Of a stretch of 29,030 nt of DNA, positions 22,969 through 29,030 are shown piece by piece. A program made the translations under genes and the position numbers. The notes beneath the pieces are model-generated. The model ran no database searches, was not told where the DNA came from, and saw only the letters and a list, made by a program, of their open reading frames with translations. How positions within the stretch are numbered: the first letter of the stretch is position 1; every line of letters begins with the position of its first letter. The stretch comes from CAYJXJ01 sp964374095. Lineage in GTDB: Bacteria; Elusimicrobiota; Elusimicrobia; UBA1565; UBA9628. The stretch spans positions 1 through 29,030 of the forward strand of contig CAYJXJ010000045.1 of assembly GCA_964374095.1 (NCBI GenBank), in the 5' to 3' direction.

Positions 22969-24519
22969 TGGTTCTGGCTGGTGCTCGCGTGGCTTTCTGC
23001 AGCGCTCTCTCCGCCCGCGGCCGCGGTGCTCGTGGACGATGGCCAGGGTGGCCTGTCCGGCCAACCCCCGCCGCCGCAGGCGCAACCGGAGGGCACGGAG
23101 CCGGGAGTGACTCCATGCGACCCCAGGGTCACGGTCTGCCCGGAGCCCCCGGAGTTGACGGAAGAGGACTACCGGGAGGGCATCGTCGGGGCCATCGAAC
23201 GCCAAATCCGAAGCCTGAGGACCAGCCCGAACTGGTCTCCGGACGACAAGCGGTGGGACAACATCCTCGCGTCCCTCACCCCCGGCGAGGTCCTGCGGCT
23301 CAGCAAGCTGATTCCCTACCTCCCGAAGCGCTTCGTGGAGAGCGCCCTGCGCTCGCAGGGTCAGGGTCAGGAACAACCCACCGTGCCCCAGGGCAACCCC
23401 ATAACCGAGCCGCCCCGGACGGACCAGCCCTTGGCAACGGTTCCATCCCCTCCCCCCGGGAACGCTCCGCGGACCGGCGCCGGTCCCCCCGGACCCTCCC
23501 CGCGCGGCTCCACCACCCGCGGGTCATCGGGTAGCGGCTCGGGCGGCTCCCGCGGCGGGGATTCACCCGATCATCAAGGGCCTGAGGGCGCGGCCCCCGC
23601 CGGTCCCGGGCCCGGCGCCCGCGGCATGGACGGGGACCGCCTCGCGGACTTTGGAAAGAAGCTCTCCAACTTCGGCGAGCAGGTCGGGGGCCATTTCGGG
23701 CCCCAAAAGCCCGACGAGGATCTGCCCGGCGCCGGCCCCGGCGCCCCGCCCCAGCGGGCGGGCGGGACCCGGCGCGCCGGTCCCGGCGGTCGCGATCAGT
23801 TGGCAGCGCCGGGACACGCCCCGTATGCGCCCACCCGCGCGGGCGACCGCGCGGCGCGCCTGCCGGCCCCCGTGACCTATGCCTCCGGCGAGACCCGGGG
23901 GTTCCCCGGGTCCTCTCAAGGACCCGGCCGCGGCCACGACCAATGGGGGGGAGCCGCGGCTCCCCACGTCGCCGGCCCCTCCCATAGCGCCTCCGGCTCA
24001 GGCGCGGCCGCCGCGGCTCCGGGCGGCTTTCACGCTTTTAGACCCGGCGAACGCGCGCCCGCGGCCGCAAAGGAGCCGGCCGAGCCGAAACCCCTGTTGG
24101 AGGGAAAGGAGCTCAGCGCGGAAGACCTCAAAGAGCTGGGCGAGCTTCAGAAGATGCTCGATGGGGTGGTGGCGAACCGGTTCCTGGACAAGAAGGCCCT
24201 AGCCTCGAAGCTCGACGCCATGGATGAAGCCGCGGCCAAGCGCCTGGGACCCAACTCACAGGCCATCAAGGAGTTCCGCGACCGCCTGCGCGACGTGATG
24301 CGGCGGGCCGGCGGCAAGCTCAACAAGGAAGACGCCCTCAAGCTGATAAACCTGGCCAGACAACTGGGCCTATCCCGCGACCAGACCATACGCCTGGTGC
24401 TGGCGGCTCGGAACGAAAACCCCCCCGCCCCGCCCACGCCGGCTGCGGAGTCGCTCTGGGAGCGCATGCTGCGGTGGCTCCGGCAGGGCGCGGATTGGCT
24501 GCGGACGCGCCTCGGTTGA
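22966..24519 (+). CDS. exported Gly/Pro-rich protein with helical ends
   Basis: The protein has 517 residues. ATG 22966 is set by promoter spacing and by the signal peptide MWFWLVLAWLSAALSPPAAA (1-20). Residues 60-125 are helical (YREGIVGAIERQIRSL, then GEVLRLSKLIPYLPKRFVESALRS). Residues 125-375 are low-complexity Gly/Pro/Ser/Arg sequence, probably disordered. Residues 380-517 form a second helical region (SAEDLKELGELQKMLDGVV, RLGPNSQAIKEFRDRLRDVMRRAGGKLNKEDALKLINLARQLGL is the stretch at about 425-470) ending with an amphipathic Trp-rich helix. No known domain is recognised. The arrangement suggests an extracellular or periplasmic linker protein with two binding ends. Confidence 0.7.
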   Translation: MWFWLVLAWLSAALSPPAAAVLVDDGQGGLSGQPPPPQAQPEGTEPGVTPCDPRVTVCPEPPELTEEDYREGIVGAIERQIRSLRTSPNWSPDDKRWDNILASLTPGEVLRLSKLIPYLPKRFVESALRSQGQGQEQPTVPQGNPITEPPRTDQPLATVPSPPPGNAPRTGAGPPGPSPRGSTTRGSSGSGSGGSRGGDSPDHQGPEGAAPAGPGPGARGMDGDRLADFGKKLSNFGEQVGGHFGPQKPDEDLPGAGPGAPPQRAGGTRRAGPGGRDQLAAPGHAPYAPTRAGDRAARLPAPVTYASGETRGFPGSSQGPGRGHDQWGGAAAPHVAGPSHSASGSGAAAAAPGGFHAFRPGERAPAAAKEPAEPKPLLEGKELSAEDLKELGELQKMLDGVVANRFLDKKALASKLDAMDEAAAKRLGPNSQAIKEFRDRLRDVMRRAGGKLNKEDALKLINLARQLGLSRDQTIRLVLAARNENPPAPPTPAAESLWERMLRWLRQGADWLRTRLG

Positions 24520-24544
24520 GTCCGCGTGCCGCCCCCGGCGGGTC

Positions 24545-24573
24545 TTGAAATTCCGTCGGAGCGGGGGTACACT
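24545..24573 (+). promoter_or_regulatory. promoter TTGAAA-17-TACACT
   Basis: TTGAAA (24545-24550) and TACACT (24568-24573) are 17 bases apart. The first element is also the TTG of the longest open frame here, so that TTG is a -35 element and not a start codon. A GC hairpin (CCGCC/GGCGG) lies just upstream at about 24530-24542. Confidence 0.65.
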
Positions 24574-24616
24574 GGTGGGAGGCCTGCGCTTCCAGTTATT
24601 GGAGGCGCAGGCGGCG

Positions 24617-25387
24617 ATGATCACGGCAATGCTGGGGATGGCGATGGGTTTGGCGTTGACGCCGGCCGCGGCGGGAAGTCCCGCGCCCGCCGACCCCGCC
24701 GCGGCGCGCCAGCGCCTGCGCCTGGAGCAGGTCCGCCAGGCCTATGGCTTTAAGAACCCCTTCACCAAGGATCAACTCCGCCAAGTCGGCAACCTCATCA
24801 TCTTCGATTCCAACCTCAGGGAATACCAGCGGCGCCATGAGGAGCGCATACGGGATTACCGGAAAAAGAACGAGGAGGAACCCCGCCCGTTTCCCGGCAT
24901 GGACACCCTCTCGCAGAGCGTCTACACGCCGCGGACTCTCGAGTCCCTGCGGTTGAACCTAGCCGCCACCCTGGCGAAGCTGCGGCTGTGCGCCTTGGAG
25001 AACTTCAACGCGGGGAGACCCATTTCCTGCCTCGAGGGCGACTCCGCCCGGGTGGAGGGGGAGGGGGCGATCGCCATCGATCCCGACTCCTACGCCGCCA
25101 ACGGCGCCCTCGCCGAGGGCGGGGGCATAGCCTGCGGAAAGGGGGCCAGCGCCGTGGGCGACGGCATCGCCATCGGCGACGGATCTCACGCCGAGGGCGG
25201 CGATTCGCTCTCCATCGCCGTGGGCAAGGACGCCGTCGCCGGACCTCGGGGCTCCGGCCGCGTCGCCGTCGAGGTCCCCGACGCCGCCCAGGCCGTCGCC
25301 AAGTACTGCGGTCCTAACCCGCCCGCCCGACTGACTGAAGAGTTGCGCAAAGTCGCCGCCCAAGCCACCTCCACCCCGGCCCGCTGA
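24617..25387 (+). CDS. exported protein with YadA-head-like beta-roll repeats
   Basis: The protein has 256 residues from ATG 24617, with GGAGG about 12 bases upstream and a signal peptide at 1-20. Residues 30-135 are helical and charged (RQRLRLEQVRQAYGF, then YQRRHEERIRDYRKKNEEE). Residues 146-208 repeat an A-x-A-x-G pattern with small residues in register (AIAID, GALAEG, ASAVG, IAIGDGSHAEG, SIAVGKDAVAG). This matches the YadA-head/Hia-type left-handed beta-roll of trimeric adhesins. Cysteines at 139 and 173 flank the roll. There is no membrane anchor domain, so it would be a soluble or partner-bound trimer, not an autotransporter. The C-terminal tail 222-256 is helical. Confidence 0.7.
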   Translation: MITAMLGMAMGLALTPAAAGSPAPADPAAARQRLRLEQVRQAYGFKNPFTKDQLRQVGNLIIFDSNLREYQRRHEERIRDYRKKNEEEPRPFPGMDTLSQSVYTPRTLESLRLNLAATLAKLRLCALENFNAGRPISCLEGDSARVEGEGAIAIDPDSYAANGALAEGGGIACGKGASAVGDGIAIGDGSHAEGGDSLSIAVGKDAVAGPRGSGRVAVEVPDAAQAVAKYCGPNPPARLTEELRKVAAQATSTPAR

Positions 25388-25435
25388 CAAAGACGCGGTC
25401 TTCAGAACCCTCGTTAGAAGGCGTCTCTGCGGGCC

Positions 25436-25453
25436 ACTCCCAGCGCTGGGAGT
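25436..25453. repeat. 18-base palindrome of ACTCCCAG type
   Basis: ACTCCCAGCGCTGGGAGT is perfectly palindromic. Its arms equal the core of the palindrome at 255-283 (ACTCCCAG, then CTGGGAGT), and both are followed by AA, so they may be two copies of one dispersed site. Confidence 0.6.
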
Positions 25454-25659
25454 AACCGTCAAGACCGGTCCGGTCGCCTCGGTCCCACAATTGACGGGTG
25501 TGACCCTGGGTGATGCCCGCCGGTCCGTCCCCTCCGACGGGAGGCCGTAGCAGAAGTGACGGCACGTGACGACGGGTGACTCGCCAAACGACCGGGCCCA
25601 CCCGCAATCGGGTCCGCCCCGCCATACTTCACCTAACGCCGAGGACGGCTTAAAGTCCC

Positions 25660-25800
25660 AAGCGCAAGGGGGTGGTGCCACAGCTCAGCAAAATGAAAGT
25701 CCTTCATGGGTCAAGACGTTCGCCGGGAGCTCACGGTGAGGGGGCTCCCAGGCGAGAGCGGCAGGCCCTGGGGAGAGGCGCCCCGGGGCTTGCCCGCTTA
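25660..25800 (+). ncRNA. structured 5' leader, candidate riboregulator
   Basis: Consecutive stems with matching arms (25693-25707, 25720-25755, 25765-25789) fill the leader of the glycine-zipper gene. I do not recognise a known riboswitch class. The last stem ends 15 bases before the ribosome site, so control of translation is possible. No T run suggests termination. Confidence 0.35.
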
Positions 25801-25817
25801 AAATAGGAGGCGATTAA

Positions 25818-26384
25818 ATGAAAATGATAGGCAACGCGGTATTTCTAGGTTGCATGGTGATGGCAAGCAGGGTTGTGCTGCATGCCACTGCCCACAAGGA
25901 AAATCTAGCAAACGGAAGCCGGCTATCTTGCCATGCCGCCGAGGCGGCGCGGCTGGGGGACTTGGGCATGGGACGCGCCATGGCGCATGCGCCCTTTGAC
26001 AAGGCGCCGATATCTCTTGGGAAAAACGGCAATGGCCCCGTTGTGGTTTATGCTGATAAAGATGGATCACGTGGACGACAATTGTCGGCCTACGCACCGC
26101 CGCGACAAAAAGTTCCTCTTGATCCCCCCTCTCCAACAAACAGCGACAAAGCCAATCAGAAAGGCTCCTGGGAAAAGGCCGGAGAACAAGTCGGCCATTG
26201 GACCGGGGGCGTCGTTGGTGGAGCTATCGGCGCGGGGCTAGGTCTTATCTTCGGTCTGGTGACCGCTCCCGCATTCGGCGTAGTCACCATGCCTGTTGCG
26301 GGAGGGCTGGTTGGCGCGTATGGCGGCGCGGCCCTGGGCCGAACGGTTGGAGGTTGGATGGGTCGACAGTTAGACCCAAAATAA
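25818..26384 (+). CDS. exported glycine-zipper protein
   Basis: The protein has 188 residues with AGGAGG seven bases before the ATG. The N-terminus (MKMIGNAVFLGCMVMASRVV) is a signal peptide or anchor; a cysteine at 12 is in a poor lipobox. Residues 25-120 are polar and Pro-containing. Residues 129-182 carry G-x-x-x-G and G-A-x-x-G-A-x-x-G spacing (GGVVGGAIGAGLGLIFGLVTA, then GGLVGAYGGAALGRTVGGWMG), a glycine zipper of two membrane-active helices as in small outer-membrane, pore-forming or colicin-like proteins. Base composition is clearly more AT-rich and the codon choice differs from its neighbours, which suggests recent transfer. It carries the same upstream repeat architecture as the NACHT gene. 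Confidence 0.7.
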   Translation: MKMIGNAVFLGCMVMASRVVLHATAHKENLANGSRLSCHAAEAARLGDLGMGRAMAHAPFDKAPISLGKNGNGPVVVYADKDGSRGRQLSAYAPPRQKVPLDPPSPTNSDKANQKGSWEKAGEQVGHWTGGVVGGAIGAGLGLIFGLVTAPAFGVVTMPVAGGLVGAYGGAALGRTVGGWMGRQLDPK

Positions 26385-26400
26385 CCGCTCGGCATTTCCG

Positions 26401-26601
26401 GCCACGGCGAGATGACGGCGCGTGAGCCCTCCGCAGCGGCCGGTCCCCGTCGGAAGGGGCCGATGCCCCGTGACGGACGGTGACCCGGCGTGACACCCCA
26501 AAACACGGCCCCGGCGCGGCGGCGTTAAGGATGCGACAATGCTGGGGCCGAGCGCAAAGGTCGCGCCGGACGAAAGGCGTCGAAGTGCGGAGAGGTGAGA
26601 A
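26401..26601 (+). promoter_or_regulatory. GTGAY repeat control region upstream of 26602
   Basis: ATGAC and GTGAG start at 26412 and 26422. After 48 bases, GTGAC starts at 26470, 26480 and 26490 with exact 10-base period. A GACAAT hexamer at 26535-26540 begins 45 bases after the last copy. The ribosome site GGAGAGGTGAG precedes ATG 26602. Confidence 0.75.
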
Positions 26602-27123
26602 ATGAAGAAGTGGCAGAAGATGGTGATCGCAAGCGTGGTCTTGGCCGGCGCCTTGCCGGCGGCGGGGTTCGCGTCGGATCTGGAGGGGGCGGCCGCGCAG
26701 GCCGGGGCCTCCTTCGGCAAGCCGGTGTCGGTGATCATCAAAGAGGCCCGCGAGGTGGAGGTGACCCCCGTGGAGGGCGCGCCGGTCCAGGATTCGCGCC
26801 ACAACGAGGACCCGTGGGGGCAGTTTCCCAAGAGCTCCTTGCAGAAGGTAGTCGACTCCTGCGTGCAGAACAAGCCCGAGATTCATGACGCGGATCATTT
26901 CGCGAGCGTTTACGGAGGCTGCATCCGGGGCGTGTTGCCCGTCCAGAACATCTGGGCCGACAACTGGGGACTGAAGCTCATGATCCAGCTCGGACAGAGC
27001 GCGAGTCAGGACGAGACCGAGAAGGCCAACGGGCTCATCACCGTGCCCGGCGAGAACGGCCGGCTGTTCCGGATCATATTGGACGTCCGGAGGGAGGAGC
27101 GCGAACGCCCAGGGCGGGACTAG
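26602..27123 (+). CDS. small exported protein, unknown family
   Basis: The protein has 173 residues with a strong ribosome site and a canonical signal peptide (MKKWQKMVIASVVLAGALPAAGFA, cleavage about 24/25). The mature part has two cysteines (87 in VDSCVQ and 107 in YGGCIRG), likely one disulfide, around a compact core (DADHFASVYGGCIRGVLPVQ). A polar, Arg/Glu-rich tail ends it. No family is recognised. Its promoter region is of the GTGAY type shared with the NACHT and glycine-zipper genes. The next gene starts about 150 bases on, after a strong hairpin and a tandem repeat. Confidence 0.75.
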   Translation: MKKWQKMVIASVVLAGALPAAGFASDLEGAAAQAGASFGKPVSVIIKEAREVEVTPVEGAPVQDSRHNEDPWGQFPKSSLQKVVDSCVQNKPEIHDADHFASVYGGCIRGVLPVQNIWADNWGLKLMIQLGQSASQDETEKANGLITVPGENGRLFRIILDVRREERERPGRD

Positions 27124-27150
27124 CATCCCGCTTCCAGGGAAATAATCACG

Positions 27151-27182
27151 GCAGGCCCCCGCGTGGTGGCGCGGGGGCCTGC
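27151..27182 (+). terminator. strong hairpin after the 26602 gene
   Basis: GCAGGCCCCCGCG and CGCGGGGGCCTGC form a perfect 13-base stem with a six-base loop, 27 bases after the stop. No T run follows, so factor-independent termination would be atypical; the stem may act with the downstream repeats. Confidence 0.5.
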
Positions 27183-27257
27183 CCCTCCAAGAAATGGAAG
27201 GGCCTGCCCCTCCAAGAAATGGAAGGGCCTGCCCCTCCAAGAAATGGAAGGGCAGGC
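27175..27257. repeat. three tandem 25-base units plus a closing inverted arm
   Basis: Units 27175-27199, 27200-27224 and 27225-27249 are identical (GGGCCTGCCC, then CTCCAAGAAATGGAA). Each is partly palindromic (TCCA/TGGA around AGAAA). The last unit plus the following bases makes GCCTGCCC (27227-27234) pair with GGGCAGGC (27250-27257). The open frame of the next gene runs through the units, but its signal peptide starts later, so they are non-coding. Confidence 0.9.
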
Positions 27258-27273
27258 AAAATTCCCAAACCAT

Positions 27274-28107
27274 ATGAGCAAGACCATCATGTGGAGAATC
27301 TCGATAGCCCTCATGGCCTTGACGGCCATGAGAGCGGTCGCCGTCCGGGCGCAAACCTCCGCCCTGGAGCAACTGCGCTCCCTCGCGCCGCTCCAGACGC
27401 CGGCCGCGTCCGCTCCACCCCCGGCATGCAGCCTGACGCAGTCCTACCCCATCTGCGACCTGCGGGCCTTGGCCGCGGCCTGCGGGGATTCTCCCTTCCG
27501 GCGCGCCGCGCTGGATCTCGCCGCGCTTGACCGCGAGGACCCGCGCCTGCTCCTCAACCTCGGCCGCGCCGGCATCCGGCTGCGCATCGACTCAGCGGCG
27601 GTCGAGGGCGCGGGAAGCGCGGCGCTCTACGACCGGGACAACAAGACGGTGGTCCTGTCCGATTCAGGCGAGTACTCCCTCTACGAACTGTCCCACGCGG
27701 TCGATGACATCCTTGGGGCCGACAGTCTCAAAAACCTCCAAAAGACGCTCGGCCGGATGCGCGGACAGCGTCGTCAGGATTCCTCGGGGCTGCTCAGCGG
27801 CATCACGGACTTTCTGACGGCCTGGGACTCGCAGTTCTTCGATACGGCCAACAGCCCTGAGTTCCTGGAGGCTTATAAGGAATATATCAGCCAGGTCCGC
27901 GCCGGTAAGATCAAGATGAGCTGGGCGCAAGACGACGTCACCCGCCTCATCGAGACCTACATGTGGGCCTTCGGGTGGTATCTCACCCCGGAGAAGCGCG
28001 AGACCCTGGCCCGGGAGGCTCCCCTCCTCCACGCCTGGGTCCAGTCCTCCCTGCGGCGCCTGGCTTCGCTGGCGCCCGCTCCCTCCGGCCGCTGCGACGA
28101 GGGGTAA
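27274..28107 (+). CDS. exported zincin-like protein with degenerate metal site
   Basis: The protein has 277 residues from ATG 27274; ATG 27289 is an equal candidate, since both lead into the signal peptide (about 6-26, ending VRA-QT). Residues 100-260 resemble anthrax-lethal-factor-like (ATLF-type) zincins: strand VVLSDSGEYSLYELSHAVDDIL at 127-147, where HExxH would be expected; SPEFLEAYKEYI at 194-205; and ETYMWAFGWYLTPEKRETLAREAPLLHAWVQ at 227-257, the usual third-ligand helix. The first zinc His is Tyr137 (codon TAC at 27682-27684), so catalysis is unlikely unless it is restored. Three Cys near 52, 61 and 70 may make disulfides. It is probably a secreted pseudoenzyme or binding protein. 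The family call is tentative. Confidence 0.6.
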   Translation: MSKTIMWRISIALMALTAMRAVAVRAQTSALEQLRSLAPLQTPAASAPPPACSLTQSYPICDLRALAAACGDSPFRRAALDLAALDREDPRLLLNLGRAGIRLRIDSAAVEGAGSAALYDRDNKTVVLSDSGEYSLYELSHAVDDILGADSLKNLQKTLGRMRGQRRQDSSGLLSGITDFLTAWDSQFFDTANSPEFLEAYKEYISQVRAGKIKMSWAQDDVTRLIETYMWAFGWYLTPEKRETLAREAPLLHAWVQSSLRRLASLAPAPSGRCDEG

Positions 28108-28160
28108 CCCTTGTCCCGCCCGATGCGCCCGCGCGCCCCAGACCCGGGTGGCTAAAGATT

Positions 28161-28688
28161 CTAAATTCTGGGGCGCGGTTCAGAGGGCTTGGCGGGAGGC
28201 TTGCGCAGGGCCAACTGCCACCAGCCGACGTCGTGCCAGGCGCCGAGCTTGTAGCCCACGCCCTTGTAGACGCCCACGCGCTTGAAGCCGAAGGACTCAT
28301 GGAAGCCCACGCTGACGGGGTTGGGCAGGGCGATGCCCGCGAAGGCGTTGACGAAGCCCTGCGTGCGCAGGCGGCGGAGCAGAGCCGCGTAAAGGGCCCG
28401 GCCGACGCCCCGCCCATGGCTTTTTGCCTCCACGTAGACGGCGAGGTCCACGGACCAGCGATAGGCCGGCCGGTCGCGGTATTTGCCGGCATAGGCGTAG
28501 CCCAGCACGCGCCCCGCGGCGTTCTCGTAGACCAGCCACGGGCCGGGAGTCCCGGCCATGCGCTTCTCAAACTCCCGCCTGGACGGCGGCTCGAGCTCGA
28601 AGGTGATCGCCGTTCCGGTCACGAAGGGGCGGTAGATCTCGGCACAGCGGGCGGCGTCGCGTCTCGAGGCGGGCCGGACGGGGCTCAT
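28161..28688 (-). CDS. GNAT N-acetyltransferase, phosphinothricin acetyltransferase-like
   Basis: The protein has 175 residues, usual for the family. The pattern RPASRRDAARCAEIYRPFVTGTAITFE at the N-terminus, GYAYAGKYRDRPAYRWSVDLAVYV at about 63-86, the acetyl-CoA loop SHGRGVGRALY at 89-99, and NPVSVGFHESFGFKRVGVYKGVGYKLGAWHDVGWWQ at about 123-158 matches the Pat/Bar/YwnH branch. These acetylate small amines such as methionine sulfoximine or phosphinothricin; the natural substrate here is unknown. A TTAGAT lies six bases upstream of the ATG, a weaker version of the leaderless pattern. It is on the strand opposite to its left neighbour and in line with the edge ORF. Confidence 0.93.
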   Translation of the reverse strand: MSPVRPASRRDAARCAEIYRPFVTGTAITFELEPPSRREFEKRMAGTPGPWLVYENAAGRVLGYAYAGKYRDRPAYRWSVDLAVYVEAKSHGRGVGRALYAALLRRLRTQGFVNAFAGIALPNPVSVGFHESFGFKRVGVYKGVGYKLGAWHDVGWWQLALRKPPAKPSEPRPRI

Positions 28689-28722
28689 CGAGGCATCTAA
28701 TCATTCTTCGAGATTATGGCGG

Positions 28723-29013
28723 TTACCGGGGTAGGCTCTCAGGCCGATTCTCGGCGATATTTACGACGTGAATTGTTATCTTGCCTTCAAAAGAACGGAC
28801 GAGTAATTCGTTAAGAGAGGACACATGAGCGGCTCCAATGATTATGACGAGATCCCTGCTCTGACGCGAGGCATCGCAATAGAGGCGGCTGATTGCTTCC
28901 GTCGCTAGGACGCTCCGCCACTGTATCCAAAGCGCGTCAAAGGCATCCTTTTGGTTCTTGCCGGATAAGAAATCAAGGGTTCTTCTGCAATTAGTGTGGA
29001 AGTCTACAAGCAT
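28723..29013 (-). CDS. unrecognised protein at window edge, possibly partial
   Basis: There are 96 residues from ATG 29013. The frame stays open to the window end, so the protein may be longer. Composition is more AT-rich than the rest of the window. The core has a strand-helix motif (DLVIIIGAAHVSSLNELLVRSF, at about 54-75) with a conserved-looking GAAH, reminiscent of TraB/Tiki-type folds but too little to call. The upstream helix contains DALWIQWRSVLATEAISRLY. The function is unknown. The composition suggests acquired DNA continuing beyond the window. Confidence 0.5.
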   Translation of the reverse strand: MLVDFHTNCRRTLDFLSGKNQKDAFDALWIQWRSVLATEAISRLYCDASRQSRDLVIIIGAAHVSSLNELLVRSFEGKITIHVVNIAENRPESLPR

Positions 29014-29030
29014 GGCACCGGTTGAGGTCG

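Larger units (their letters stand above)
25388..25817. promoter_or_regulatory. control region with palindrome, GTGAY repeats and structured leader
   Basis: This 430-base space has no gene. An 18-base perfect palindrome lies at 25436-25453. GTGAY repeats start at 25491 (TTGAC), 25500 and 25510, then, 46 bases on, at 25556, 25566 and 25576 with exact 10-base period. A CATACT hexamer at 25623-25628 begins 47 bases after the last repeat. The transcript leader (about 25634-25817) folds: ATGAA/TTCAT (25693-25707), a long stem TCGCC-GGGAG-CTCA with TGAG-CTCCC-GGCGA (25720-25755) and GCCCTGGGG/CCCCGGGGC (25765-25789). The gene then has a strong AGGAGG at 25805-25810. Confidence 0.7.

Noticed and set aside
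21976..23376. 466-codon open frame on the minus strand
   Set aside because: It is antisense to the intact second S8 peptidase and to the signal peptide of the next gene, with His/Arg/Gly-rich shadow composition.
25670..25760. Known riboswitch, T-box or group II intron fragment
   Set aside because: GGGTGGTGCCAC recalls a T-box antiterminator and TGAAAGTCC recalls group II intron segments, but there is no stem I, no domain V, no reverse transcriptase, and the order of elements does not fit cyclic di-GMP-I or cobalamin riboswitches.
27163..27273. N-terminal extension through the tandem repeat
   Set aside because: The translation just repeats the 25-base unit, and a proper signal peptide begins at ATG 27274 or 27289.

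Overview
This window is GC-rich DNA (by eye roughly two-thirds G+C) from a Gram-negative bacterium. The diderm call rests on a paired LptF/LptG-type permease operon and on many proteins with signal peptides. Pairs of small exported proteins, secreted subtilases, a DUF2339 protein and a GGDEF protein suggest an environmental, Elusimicrobiota-like or similar candidate-phylum genome. The phylum is a guess, because there is no rRNA or other phylogenetic marker here.

Layout. 1-701: non-coding or weakly coding DNA that starts with an exact 55-base copy of 702-756 and carries a run of palindromes. 712-2763 (minus): an exported protein with an L7/L12-like C-terminal domain and a secreted S8 peptidase. 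2915-6047 (plus): three exported proteins (TPR-like, WD40, Pro-rich). 6119-7818: a small ribbon-helix-helix protein that converges on an AIM24-family protein, then an FGE-like protein whose 5' end looks broken. 7819-8399: spacer with structured elements. 8400-13344 (plus): DUF2339 membrane protein, M48 peptidase and exported flavoprotein. 13397-15568 (minus): M20 peptidase and methyltransferase operon. 15647-17802 (plus): LptF/LptG pair. 17830-18750 (minus): PAS-GGDEF diguanylate cyclase. 19141-22878 (plus): a NACHT-type STAND NTPase, a possible 40-residue basic peptide and a second S8 peptidase. 22966-28107 (plus): five small exported proteins, among them a Gly/Pro-rich protein, a YadA-head-like beta-roll protein, a glycine-zipper protein and a zincin-like protein that has lost a zinc ligand. 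28161-29013 (minus): a GNAT acetyltransferase and an AT-richer ORF at the window edge.

Most notable signals. (1) Three genes (the NACHT NTPase at 19141, the glycine-zipper protein at 25818 and an exported protein at 26602) share an upstream architecture. Each has a two-copy block and, about 47 bases later, a three-copy block of GTGAY spaced exactly 10 bases apart, followed 45-47 bases on by a -10-like hexamer. This looks like one undescribed regulon. (2) Six genes on both strands have a TANNNT hexamer followed by exactly six bases and then ATG or GTG, which implies widespread leaderless transcription. (3) The NACHT NTPase resembles the STAND ATPases used in antiphage defence, but its sensor and effector regions are not recognised. 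How it relates to the secreted products under the same apparent control is unknown.

No tRNA, rRNA, CRISPR array, transposase or integrase gene was seen.
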